Source: Chryseobacterium angstadtii
GTDB taxonomy: Bacteria; Bacteroidota; Bacteroidia; Flavobacteriales; Weeksellaceae
Direction of reading: 5' to 3'
Length of the DNA stretch: 64,000 nt
Assembly (NCBI RefSeq): GCF_001045465.1
Contig: NZ_LFND01000008.1
Coordinates: forward strand, 153,218 to 217,217
This document shows positions 50,626-58,645 of the stretch, in pieces (the stretch's first letter is position 1; every line of letters begins with the position of its first letter). A model generated the notes under the pieces. The model had not been told where the DNA came from and did no database searches. It saw only the letters and a list, made by a program, of their open reading frames with translations. Both the position numbers and the translations under genes were made by a program.

Positions 50626-50654
50626 AAAACTGTAGAAAATTCTACAGTTTTTTT
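50626..50654. terminator. Terminator-like hairpin before uvrC
   Basis: AAAACTGTAGAA / TTCTACAGTTTT with a T-run. It lies ~215 bases after the upstream gene. Confidence 0.7.
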
Positions 50655-50681
50655 GTTCTTTTAAATCCCGGATGGATTCCG

Positions 50682-50689
50682 TAATTTTG
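50682..50689 (+). promoter_or_regulatory. -7 element touching the uvrC start
   Basis: TAATTTTG ends 4 bases before the ATG at 50694; transcription from it would give a leaderless mRNA. Confidence 0.4.
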
Positions 50690-50693
50690 TTAT

Positions 50694-52487
50694 ATGAATC
50701 CTTCTTTAGAATTACAGCTCAAAACTTTACCATCAGAACCTGGCGTTTATCGTTATTATGATAAAAACGATCAATTGCTGTATGTAGGAAAGGCCAAACA
50801 CCTGAAGAAAAGGGTTCTCTCCTATTTCAACAAAAACCTTCCGGGCTACCGTATCAAAATAATGGTCGGAAAGATTGTACGTCTGGAAACTACCATTGTT
50901 AACAGTGAATACGATGCCCTTTTACTGGAAAACAATCTGATCAAGGAGCATCGCCCTTTCTATAATGTTTTATTGAAGGATGATAAAACCTATCCGTGGA
51001 TCTGCATTAAAAATGAAGATTTCCCAAGAATATTCCTCACCCGAAATGTCATCAAAGATGGTTCTGAATATTACGGGCCTTATGCTAAGGTACGTCCTGC
51101 GAAGATTTTACTGGATACCATCAAACATATTTACAAGCTCAGAACCTGTAATCTGAATCTTTCACCTAATAAAATTGCGGAAGGAAAATATAAAGTCTGT
51201 CTGGAATATCATATTAAAAACTGTGAAGGGCCCTGCGAGGATCTGGAGAGTAAGGAAGATTATGATGAAAAGATTGATGCCATCCGTGGAATTATCAAAG
51301 GGGATTTCCGCAAGGCAAAGGAGTATCTGGTGAATCAGATGATGAAGCAGGCTGCCAATTTAAGATTTGAAGAAGCTCAGATCATCAAAGAAAGATTAGA
51401 CATTCTGGAAGATTATCAGGCTAAAAATACAGTCGTGAATCCGAATATCGATGATGTGGATGTCTTCGGAATGACGAGCGATGAGACGGCTGCTTACGTG
51501 AATTTCTTTAAGATCAGAAACGGAAATATCATCCAGAGTTTTACTACAGAGATCAAAAAAATCCTGGAGGAAACGGATGAAGATATTATGGAGGAGGCAT
51601 TAATTGAGATCCGGCAGAAGTTCGGATCGGACTCTAAAGAAGTGCTGCTTCCGTTCCATCTCTCCGTTGAAATCCCGAATGTAAAACTGATTGTTCCAAA
51701 GGTAGGAGACAAAAAAAGAATCGTAGAACTTTCGGAAAAAAATGCCAAAGAATACCGTTTAGAAAAGCTGAAACAGGTACAGATTGTAGATCCGGAAAGA
51801 CATACGAACAGAATCATGGCTGAAATGCAGAAACTGCTGAGAATGCCCGTGGAACCAAGACATATTGAAGGTTTCGATAACTCGAATATTCAGGGAACGA
51901 ATCCTGTTTCTGCCTGTGTAGTCTTTAAAGATGGTAAACCCAGCAAAGCGGATTACAGAATTTTCCACCCGAAAACAGTGGAAGGCGCCAATGATTTTGC
52001 CACAATGGAAGAAGTTATTTACCGCCGCTATAAAAGAATGCTGGACGAAGGGGAAAACCTGCCGCAGCTGATTCTGATAGACGGTGGAAAAGGACAGCTC
52101 TCTTCTGCCGTAAAAAGTTTGAGATTACTGGGACTTTACGGTAAAATCACGATTGTAGGGATCGCCAAAAGACTTGAGGAAATTTTCTTTCCTGAAGATT
52201 CTATTCCGCTGTATCTGGACAAAAAATCGGAGACCCTGAAAATCCTTCAGAGGGTACGGGACGAGGCTCACCGTTTCGGGGTAAAACATCACAGAACAAG
52301 AAGAAAAAATTCCACCATAAAGTCTGAGCTGGAAGAAATTCCGGGTGTAGGAGAAAAAACCATTGAACTCCTGCTTTCCAAACTGAAATCGGTGAAACGC
52401 ATCAAAGAATCCAGTATGGAAACTTTGGAAGAAATTCTGGGGAAAAGTAAAGCGAAAGTTATTTACGATTATTTCAACAATAATTAA
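50694..52487 (+). CDS. uvrC: Excinuclease ABC subunit C
   Basis: 597 residues. The nuclease of nucleotide-excision repair, cutting both sides of a lesion marked by UvrB. Domains: GIY-YIG (~13-90, 'PGVYRYYDKNDQLLYVGKAKHLKKRV'), a Cys cluster ('LRTCNLNLS...CLEYHIKNCEGPC', ~150-185) that may hold an iron-sulfur cluster, UVR motif (~205-240), RNase H-like C-nuclease ('EGFDNSNIQGTNPVSACVVFKDG', 'LILIDGGKGQLSSA') and C-terminal HhH ('LEEIPGVGEKTIELLLSKL'). Monocistronic. Confidence 0.96.
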   Translation: MNPSLELQLKTLPSEPGVYRYYDKNDQLLYVGKAKHLKKRVLSYFNKNLPGYRIKIMVGKIVRLETTIVNSEYDALLLENNLIKEHRPFYNVLLKDDKTYPWICIKNEDFPRIFLTRNVIKDGSEYYGPYAKVRPAKILLDTIKHIYKLRTCNLNLSPNKIAEGKYKVCLEYHIKNCEGPCEDLESKEDYDEKIDAIRGIIKGDFRKAKEYLVNQMMKQAANLRFEEAQIIKERLDILEDYQAKNTVVNPNIDDVDVFGMTSDETAAYVNFFKIRNGNIIQSFTTEIKKILEETDEDIMEEALIEIRQKFGSDSKEVLLPFHLSVEIPNVKLIVPKVGDKKRIVELSEKNAKEYRLEKLKQVQIVDPERHTNRIMAEMQKLLRMPVEPRHIEGFDNSNIQGTNPVSACVVFKDGKPSKADYRIFHPKTVEGANDFATMEEVIYRRYKRMLDEGENLPQLILIDGGKGQLSSAVKSLRLLGLYGKITIVGIAKRLEEIFFPEDSIPLYLDKKSETLKILQRVRDEAHRFGVKHHRTRRKNSTIKSELEEIPGVGEKTIELLLSKLKSVKRIKESSMETLEEILGKSKAKVIYDYFNNN

Positions 52488-52500
52488 TCCCGCATAAAAT

Positions 52501-52532
52501 AAAAAAAGGCTCTTTTTCAAGAGCCTTTTTTT
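52501..52532. terminator. Bidirectional terminator
   Basis: AAAAGGCTCTT / AAGAGCCTTTT with loop TTTC and flanking A7/T7; shared by uvrC and the convergent ELWxxDGT gene. Confidence 0.92.
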
Positions 52533-52533
52533 A

Positions 52534-55413
52534 TTATTTCTTGATGATTTTACCAAGATGTTCACCTTTGTCAGTTTTTATTCTGATAAAGTAAATTCCT
52601 GAAGACATATCCGAAACATTAATCTTATCCGTCGGAGATGCCAGATTTTTAATCAGTTTTCCTGAAGCATCAAAAATTTTCACTGTTTCAATTTTATAAT
52701 CCCCTTTGGTTTTTACAGAAAAATAGTCTGTAACAGGATTAGGATAAATCTGAATATCCGGACGGGTATTTTTTCCGTCTGTGTTACGGATATCATCAGT
52801 AGCCAAATATACCGGCAGAGTATCCGTAATCTCATACAGCTCACTACCATGCTCTTTGGTTGCAATGGATAGATATAGCCGCTCTCCGTCTGTTGCCAGC
52901 TTTTCTATATTTTCATTGGCCAGCAGCTGATTGTCATCATTGGTTACAAAAATATCCATTGCCATTGTATTGGAAGCCGAGCCATTCGTTTTCCATACCT
53001 TTTGGGAATCTCCGTTCAGAAAGTACAGATAATTATTCACGCAGACCATATCTTTTACAGAAGACAGGTTGGAGGATAAACTGAATGTGCCGCCAGCTGT
53101 TCCATCCGTTCTCCAAAGCTGACTGCTATTGTTATTGGTGAAAAACAACTGATTTCCACATTTTTTAAATTGAGTTTCACTAAAGAAATTACTGCTTAAT
53201 ATCTCTGTAGTTCCTGCCACAGTTCCATCTGTTGAGTGAAGACCTGCGAAATACCCTGTCGTAACATACACCAGTTTATTATTCAGAACTTCAGTTTCTC
53301 TGGAAATGTTACCATCACCAAAAGGTATCGTATGATCTTTTAATAAAACCGCAGAAGCCTGATCTCCATCTGAAGCCCAAAGTTCATTTTGTGAGAAGCT
53401 TGTGCTGCCTTCCTTTCTTTTTGTGAAGAAAAGTTTGTTATTAAAACTTTTTAATACCTTGATATCTCCATCTCCTCCATTCTGATAAGTAAACTGAATG
53501 GCCTTTGAAGTTCCGGCAGAAGTACCGTCGGATTTCCAGATTCCCAGCTTTCCGTTTTCTTTGGCTACAAAATAGGCAAAACTATTCAGGACTGCTGTTC
53601 GAGAGTCTGTGTTGTACATGCTTCCCATATCATCCGTCGAAATATCTTTTACCAGAACCGCAGTATCGGAAGTGTTATCAATTTTCCAGAGTTCTGTTCC
53701 CAGTACATTGTTGTATCCGGAAAACAAAAGAGTATTGTCATTCAGGTTTATGTAAAAAGAATTATCATAGGTTACGGTACCCGGAGAGGTAGATAACACC
53801 GTTGAATTAGCCGCAGTCCCGTCTGTCCTGTATAATCCGCTCATTGGATTAGGCGTTCCATTTTTGGTATAAAGATAGTTTCCTACTTTAAAAAAGGTGT
53901 CTTTAGCATTAGAAAACATGCCTACAAAGGAAGAATTTCCAAAGTTGGAAAGTCTTTCAAACTGATGGGTGTTTTTATTTCTTTTATAGAATTGATCATT
54001 ATACTGACGGTCTCCGGAAACAAAGATGAGTTCGTTGTTCAGGACATCGAAAGAATGGGGTTCAGCGCTTTCAAATTTGCTGATATCAGTTGCCAAAGAA
54101 GATGTCTGGGAAACCGGATCCGTATAGAAAAGCTCGGTCCCGTTTTTGGGTGTAGTTCCGGTGAGATAAATCTTAGAATTCAGATCAATAAAACTGTTAT
54201 TGTAAGGCATTCCAATATCAGTAATTTCAAATGTTTGAGAAAAATTTCCGTTTGTGATCCAGTATCTGTTCCAATAATTGGGTTTCGTAAGAATCAGATG
54301 TTTTCCCTCTGAACTTTTTCCATACAATACAGTTTCAGGCGGAGTATTGAATAAAACAGTCCCCGCTTCGGTACCGTCTGTTTCCCAGACATAGTTGCCA
54401 TAAGCCGTACTTACTCCATTGGTATTGCTGTCAAAGTATATTTTATTATTGACTTTTATAAATTTACTGTTAGCCATGGAACTTGTATTTCCCGGCCTTA
54501 GATTTTTAAGCATCTTCGTTCCTGCAGCTGTTCCGTCGGAAACCCACGGTTCCATTCCTCCTGCATCGGGATCAAATCCTTCAAATACGAAATAATTATC
54601 TGCAGAAATTCCATTCAGGCTGGGTGCACGTAAGGGTTTTACCGAAACAGTTCCGGCTTCGGTTCCGTCACTTTCATAAAGTGCATATCCGGAGGCTCCC
54701 AGATTAGCGATGAAATAGAATTTATTATGAAGCTGTATTATATTAAAATCTCCGGAAGCACTTCCTCCGGCATTGGGAACAATATCTTTCAGAAGAACTG
54801 TTCCTGCTAAAGTTCCATCTGATTTCCAGATTTCTTTTCCATAAACTCCGTCATCGGCAGCTAAAAACAGTTCATTATTAAACGCATACATTTTCACATC
54901 TCCTGAATACACAAAAGTTTTCACTTTCAGCAGCTCTTTCGAAATGGTATCATAGGACCATAATTCATTTTGAACGTAATAGAATATCTTATTTCCTGCA
55001 ACTACGAGGTTATTAATAGCATAATTTGTCCCGAGATCTTTCTCTTTCACCGTTCCGGCAACAGTTCCATCCGTTGCCCAGATCTGATATCCTGAAAAAT
55101 TTTCCTGAGCCACAAAATATATTTTTCCGTTTACTTTTACAAAAGATGGTGTACCGGACAAGCCACTGTTGTGCCCCGGAAAAATATCTTTCAGCAATGA
55201 AGATTTCTGAGTTACGGAATTAAAACACCACAATTCTCTTCCTTCATCGTTGAATCTCGTGGCGGGGAAAATGATGAGATCATTAAGTTTGGCTAAATTA
55301 CCCGGCTCACTGGAAGAACCGAAATTCATTTCATGCAATTTGGCATTGAAAACATTTTGTGCACTGGAATATATGGACAGCGCTACCAGTACAGAAACAT
55401 AAATCTTTTTCAT
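52534..55413 (-). CDS. ELWxxDGT-repeat secreted protein with T9SS sorting domain
   Basis: 959 residues, signal peptide 1-18 (YSSAQ). Residues ~30-860 carry many ELWxxDGT-type repeats of ~45-50 residues ('IWATDGTVAGTVKEKDL', 'IWKSDGTLAGTVLLKDI', 'PWVSDGTAAGTKMLKNL', 'LWRTDGTAGGTFSL'), expected to form one or more large beta-propellers. The C-terminal ~75 residues from 'IQIYPNPVTDYFSVKTKGDYKIE' to 'YFIRIKTDKGEHLGKIIKK' are a type A T9SS domain. A surface or extracellular protein; binding partner unknown. Confidence 0.9.
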   Translation of the reverse strand: MKKIYVSVLVALSIYSSAQNVFNAKLHEMNFGSSSEPGNLAKLNDLIIFPATRFNDEGRELWCFNSVTQKSSLLKDIFPGHNSGLSGTPSFVKVNGKIYFVAQENFSGYQIWATDGTVAGTVKEKDLGTNYAINNLVVAGNKIFYYVQNELWSYDTISKELLKVKTFVYSGDVKMYAFNNELFLAADDGVYGKEIWKSDGTLAGTVLLKDIVPNAGGSASGDFNIIQLHNKFYFIANLGASGYALYESDGTEAGTVSVKPLRAPSLNGISADNYFVFEGFDPDAGGMEPWVSDGTAAGTKMLKNLRPGNTSSMANSKFIKVNNKIYFDSNTNGVSTAYGNYVWETDGTEAGTVLFNTPPETVLYGKSSEGKHLILTKPNYWNRYWITNGNFSQTFEITDIGMPYNNSFIDLNSKIYLTGTTPKNGTELFYTDPVSQTSSLATDISKFESAEPHSFDVLNNELIFVSGDRQYNDQFYKRNKNTHQFERLSNFGNSSFVGMFSNAKDTFFKVGNYLYTKNGTPNPMSGLYRTDGTAANSTVLSTSPGTVTYDNSFYINLNDNTLLFSGYNNVLGTELWKIDNTSDTAVLVKDISTDDMGSMYNTDSRTAVLNSFAYFVAKENGKLGIWKSDGTSAGTSKAIQFTYQNGGDGDIKVLKSFNNKLFFTKRKEGSTSFSQNELWASDGDQASAVLLKDHTIPFGDGNISRETEVLNNKLVYVTTGYFAGLHSTDGTVAGTTEILSSNFFSETQFKKCGNQLFFTNNNSSQLWRTDGTAGGTFSLSSNLSSVKDMVCVNNYLYFLNGDSQKVWKTNGSASNTMAMDIFVTNDDNQLLANENIEKLATDGERLYLSIATKEHGSELYEITDTLPVYLATDDIRNTDGKNTRPDIQIYPNPVTDYFSVKTKGDYKIETVKIFDASGKLIKNLASPTDKINVSDMSSGIYFIRIKTDKGEHLGKIIKK

Positions 55414-55489
55414 AGGTAGTAAAAATTAATCCTTAACTCATTCTTACGTTTGAATTAAGGATCATATATTGTTTTTTTTAATCTATATT

Positions 55490-56245
55490 TTATTTCGATG
55501 AAAATACTTCTTTAGTAAGATCTCCGTTAGACTGAGGCATATCGATCACAATATTTCCATGTTCAAAATATCCTATCGTATAGCTTCCGTCTGCCAGTTT
55601 TACTCTGAAAACATCTTTTTTTGAAGAGGTTTTGAATACAGCAAATGGCACAGAACTCCCGCTGTCTGCTAAAATAAACTGACCGGCATCTACCTGGATT
55701 TTCTGAAGGTTCAGTTTACCATTTGAATATTTTCCGGATTTATTTTCCGAAACAGGCTCGGCTAAAGGTTCTTCAGTCTTTTTTACAGGTTGTACATTCG
55801 GACTTTCCGCTTTTGTAACCTGAAGATTTTCTACAGGTTTTGAAACGGGAACTGAAGCGAGAGACAGCTTCAAGGCATCCTGATAGCCTTCTTTATATTC
55901 TTTAAGATTTGAATTTCCTGTTGAAGAAAATATCACTTTTTTGTTACAGTCTCTGAACTCAAGCTCTACCTTATTTCTCAAAAAGCTGCTTTTATTCAAT
56001 ATGTTGGCTACGATATAACCGCAGGATCTTTGATCAACCTCAGACGGCCACGGATCTTTTCCTTCCTGAAAAACGGTATATCCCTTAGATTTCAGAGCCT
56101 TTATTAATGATCTGTCCATTTCGTAAGAGTTTTTTACAAAATCGTTAAAAGTCTCAGGAACCAAAATATATTTATAGTCGGAAATCTTCTGCCCGAAAAC
56201 AGCAGTTGCCAAAAAAATAGCTGCTAATACGGAAATCTTTTTCAT
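55490..56245 (-). CDS. Exported protein of unknown function
   Basis: 251 residues, signal peptide 1-18 (AVFGQ). Residues ~20-130 ('DYKYILVPETFNDFVKNSYEMDRSLIKALKSKGYTVF', 'CGYIVANILNKSSFLRNKVELEFRDCNKKVIFSSTG') look like an alpha/beta domain; then a Pro/Glu/Lys linker and a small beta end ('GQFILADSGSSVPFAVFKTSSKKDVFRVKLADGSYTIGYFEHGNIVIDM'). It lies 24 bases downstream of a PorV/PorQ-like gene, so a role with that protein is possible. I recognise no family. Confidence 0.7.
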   Translation of the reverse strand: MKKISVLAAIFLATAVFGQKISDYKYILVPETFNDFVKNSYEMDRSLIKALKSKGYTVFQEGKDPWPSEVDQRSCGYIVANILNKSSFLRNKVELEFRDCNKKVIFSSTGNSNLKEYKEGYQDALKLSLASVPVSKPVENLQVTKAESPNVQPVKKTEEPLAEPVSENKSGKYSNGKLNLQKIQVDAGQFILADSGSSVPFAVFKTSSKKDVFRVKLADGSYTIGYFEHGNIVIDMPQSNGDLTKEVFSSK

Positions 56246-56269
56246 TGCTTCTTTAATTACATTTTAAAA

Positions 56270-57352
56270 TTAATCATTTCTGAATGCTCCCATATCCAGT
56301 TTCAAAGAGAAGAAATTGGAATAGAAATTAGATCCTCCAATCCCTGAATTGGTAATGGCATAATCTAAAGTAAGCCCTCTGTATCTGATTCCGATACCGG
56401 CACTCGGCTGGAAAGAAACTTTTCTTTTAAGGTCTTCAATATCTGTAATAGACTGGAACCTGTTCACCCCAAGTCTTACAAAAATCATTTTCTGGTAGCC
56501 TAGTTCCGCACCGGCATAGGGTGTGATACTGGCAAAATCTGTAGATACCAAAGCCGCTGTTTTAGCAAAATCTACATTGATTCCTGCTTCCGGTAAAACA
56601 TATACGCTGCTGTTGATGTTGAATATTTTACTCGCCCCAACATTCAGTTTAGGCATGGTAAGTTCCATTTTATCTTTTGGTGCAGGGTTGAATTCTTCAC
56701 CGTTTACGACGGTTGAAAGCTCGCCCTGATTAACGCTCCAGAAGTTGACAGTGGTAGTTGCATCGCGAAGCATACCTCCGAATTTCCACCCGTTGTCTGC
56801 TTTATAAATAGCCCCAATATCAAAACCGAAACCGTATCCGTTGGCAAATTTACCTACATTTCGGTATACAATCTTCGCATTGACCCCAACATCCAGTTTA
56901 GGATTTCCTCCGGGATTAAAGGCGTAAGAAAGGATGGCAGCATAATCAGACTGTGAGAATTTGGTGATTTTATCATAATCTATGTTTCCTTCCGTATCAA
57001 TCAATTGTGTAGTGTTCAGGATATTATCTACTCCCAGTCTTACAATCGAAACTCCGAATACCCCTTCTTCCAATACTTTCGCATAGGCGAGATAATCATA
57101 TTTTGCAATAGATTCAAAATATTCCGCATGCATTGCTGCTCCCTGCCAGTCTCTTTCAATAGCCATTAAACCAGCCGGGTTCCACATCGGTGAATACACA
57201 TCATCCTGATTGGATACCACAGCTCCTCCCATGGCAAGACCTCTTGCTCCGGCCCCGATATTTAAAAATTCATTGGAGTATTTTCTGATGATCTGAGACT
57301 GAGAAAGCCCAAAAAGCAGTGAGAATGCAAGTAAAAAATATTTTTTCATCAT
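56270..57352 (-). CDS. PorV/PorQ family outer-membrane protein
   Basis: 360 residues (start ATG ATG; either may serve). Signal peptide ends LSQSQ. 'YSNEFLNIGAGARGLAMGGAVVSNQDDVYSPMWNPAGL' is the PorV/PorQ signature (GAGARxxAMGGA ... NPAGL), a FadL-related barrel. PorV shuttles T9SS cargo from the translocon to the attachment complex, and PorQ relatives act similarly. This is probably a PorV-like paralogue rather than the main PorV gene, which usually lies beside porU. In an operon with a DMT transporter and the 251-residue protein. Confidence 0.85.
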   Translation of the reverse strand: MMKKYFLLAFSLLFGLSQSQIIRKYSNEFLNIGAGARGLAMGGAVVSNQDDVYSPMWNPAGLMAIERDWQGAAMHAEYFESIAKYDYLAYAKVLEEGVFGVSIVRLGVDNILNTTQLIDTEGNIDYDKITKFSQSDYAAILSYAFNPGGNPKLDVGVNAKIVYRNVGKFANGYGFGFDIGAIYKADNGWKFGGMLRDATTTVNFWSVNQGELSTVVNGEEFNPAPKDKMELTMPKLNVGASKIFNINSSVYVLPEAGINVDFAKTAALVSTDFASITPYAGAELGYQKMIFVRLGVNRFQSITDIEDLKRKVSFQPSAGIGIRYRGLTLDYAITNSGIGGSNFYSNFFSLKLDMGAFRND

Positions 57353-57364
57353 ATAAATTTGATG

Positions 57365-58252
57365 CTAGTTAAAGTTTTTTTGTTTTTTAGTTTTTCTGGC
57401 TTTCATTAATCCGTTCGCAATGATAGCCAGTATCATAACGCCTGAAGCCACATAAAATATCGGGCTCATTTCTTCCGATTCCCCAAAGATAAAAAAAGCT
57501 AGTATAATTCCGTAAACTGGTTCTAAATTAACTGTTAAAATTAGAGTAAAAGGCGAAATATATTTCATCAGCTTTACTGATTCCAGCATTGGAAAAGCGG
57601 TAAAAACACTTGCCAACAAGCATATTAACGCCAGATCTCTGTAGTTTATTTCATTCATCTGAAAAATCTGTTCGGTGAACAGATAAAATACAGCCAGAAT
57701 AAACCATCCACAGAAAATCTCATAAAAAATAATATTTCCGGAACTCGTCTTTCCGAACATCTTCCCATTGAAAACAGAAAAAATAGTCCCGAACACGGCA
57801 CAGAGAATACCATATATAATACCTTCCTTATAATTAAATTCCGTTTTAAAAATCAATAAGATGCAGGCCACAATCACTACTCCCATGATTACTTCGGATA
57901 TATCTATTTTCCGCTTAAAAATAATGGGTTCTAATATGGAGGCAAACAAAGTAGAAAGGGACAGACAGCTTAATGCTATTGAAACATTCGATACTTTAAT
58001 GGAATAAAAAAAGCAATACCAGTGAAGCGCCATGGCAAAGCCAATTCCGGCCAGCTGAAAAAATATTTTCCTGGAAACCTTTATACTCTCTTTTTTATAG
58101 ATTCTGATGAAAACAAATAGGAATATAGCAGCAAACAGCATTCTGTAAAATACAAGAATCTGTGCGTTGGCATGAATCAGTTTTCCCAAAATTGCAGTAA
58201 ACCCCCACAAAAAAACAATCAAATGCAACCTGAAAAGTGCTAATTTTTGCAT
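57365..58252 (-). CDS. EamA/DMT-family transporter
   Basis: 295 residues with ten predicted membrane helices in two EamA halves ('LIVFLWGFTAILGKLIHANAQILVFYRMLFAAIFLFVF' and 'IIYGILCAVFGTIFSVFNGKMF...MLESVKLMKYISPFTLILTVNLEPVYGIILAFFIFGE'). The 'L-E-P-V-x-x-x-x-x-x-F-x-x-GE' end of each half is the DMT signature. Likely exports metabolites or amino acids; substrate unknown. First gene of a minus-strand unit, 12 bases before the PorV-like gene. Confidence 0.88.
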   Translation of the reverse strand: MQKLALFRLHLIVFLWGFTAILGKLIHANAQILVFYRMLFAAIFLFVFIRIYKKESIKVSRKIFFQLAGIGFAMALHWYCFFYSIKVSNVSIALSCLSLSTLFASILEPIIFKRKIDISEVIMGVVIVACILLIFKTEFNYKEGIIYGILCAVFGTIFSVFNGKMFGKTSSGNIIFYEIFCGWFILAVFYLFTEQIFQMNEINYRDLALICLLASVFTAFPMLESVKLMKYISPFTLILTVNLEPVYGIILAFFIFGESEEMSPIFYVASGVMILAIIANGLMKARKTKKQKNFN

Positions 58253-58280
58253 ATCCTAACTTCTATAAATTTTTAACAGG

Positions 58281-58288
58281 CAAATTTA
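58281..58288 (-). promoter_or_regulatory. -7 element of the EamA-PorV unit
   Basis: Minus strand TAAATTTG, 28 bases before the ATG at 58252. Confidence 0.5.
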
Positions 58289-58382
58289 CAAATAGCTTTT
58301 AGAAATATTGATAAAAAGATAAGTTTAGTATGAGAAAAATTAGAAAATATATAATATAGTTTACATATTGGGTAAATAGCAT

Positions 58383-58491
58383 AAAAAACCCTGAAAATTT
58401 GTTCAACGTTCAGGGCCTTCAAATAATAAACTATTAAAAAAATAAACTAGGAACTTAGAGTATTTAGCAGGGAATATGATCCCTTTTACTC
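58383..58491 (-). ncRNA. Candidate structured small RNA (about 109 nt)
   Basis: In the 393-base gap between EamA and the carboxylase gene there is a terminator oriented on the minus strand (CCCTGAA 58389-58395 / TTCAGGG 58409-58415, then U6) with no minus-strand gene feeding it. Just upstream is a second structure, GAGTA...TACTC (58458-58462 / 58487-58491) enclosing GGGA...TCCC (58470-58473 / 58480-58483). A near -7 element (minus strand TAACTTTA, 58497-58504, one mismatch) sits right before it. No coding frame fits. The rest of the gap is AT-rich without visible features. RNA class not recognised. Confidence 0.55.
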
Positions 58492-58645
58492 TGTAGTAAA
58501 GTTAGAAAAAATATCAGTAATTTAAAAATCTTTTTTTGTTAAAAATTTCACAAATTTCTGAGAACCAATCTATTAAACGTTTGTTTTACTTCAGCTTGTA
58601 TTCATTGCAAAAATAGTATCTTTAGGCGTAAAAAATTGAAATTTT

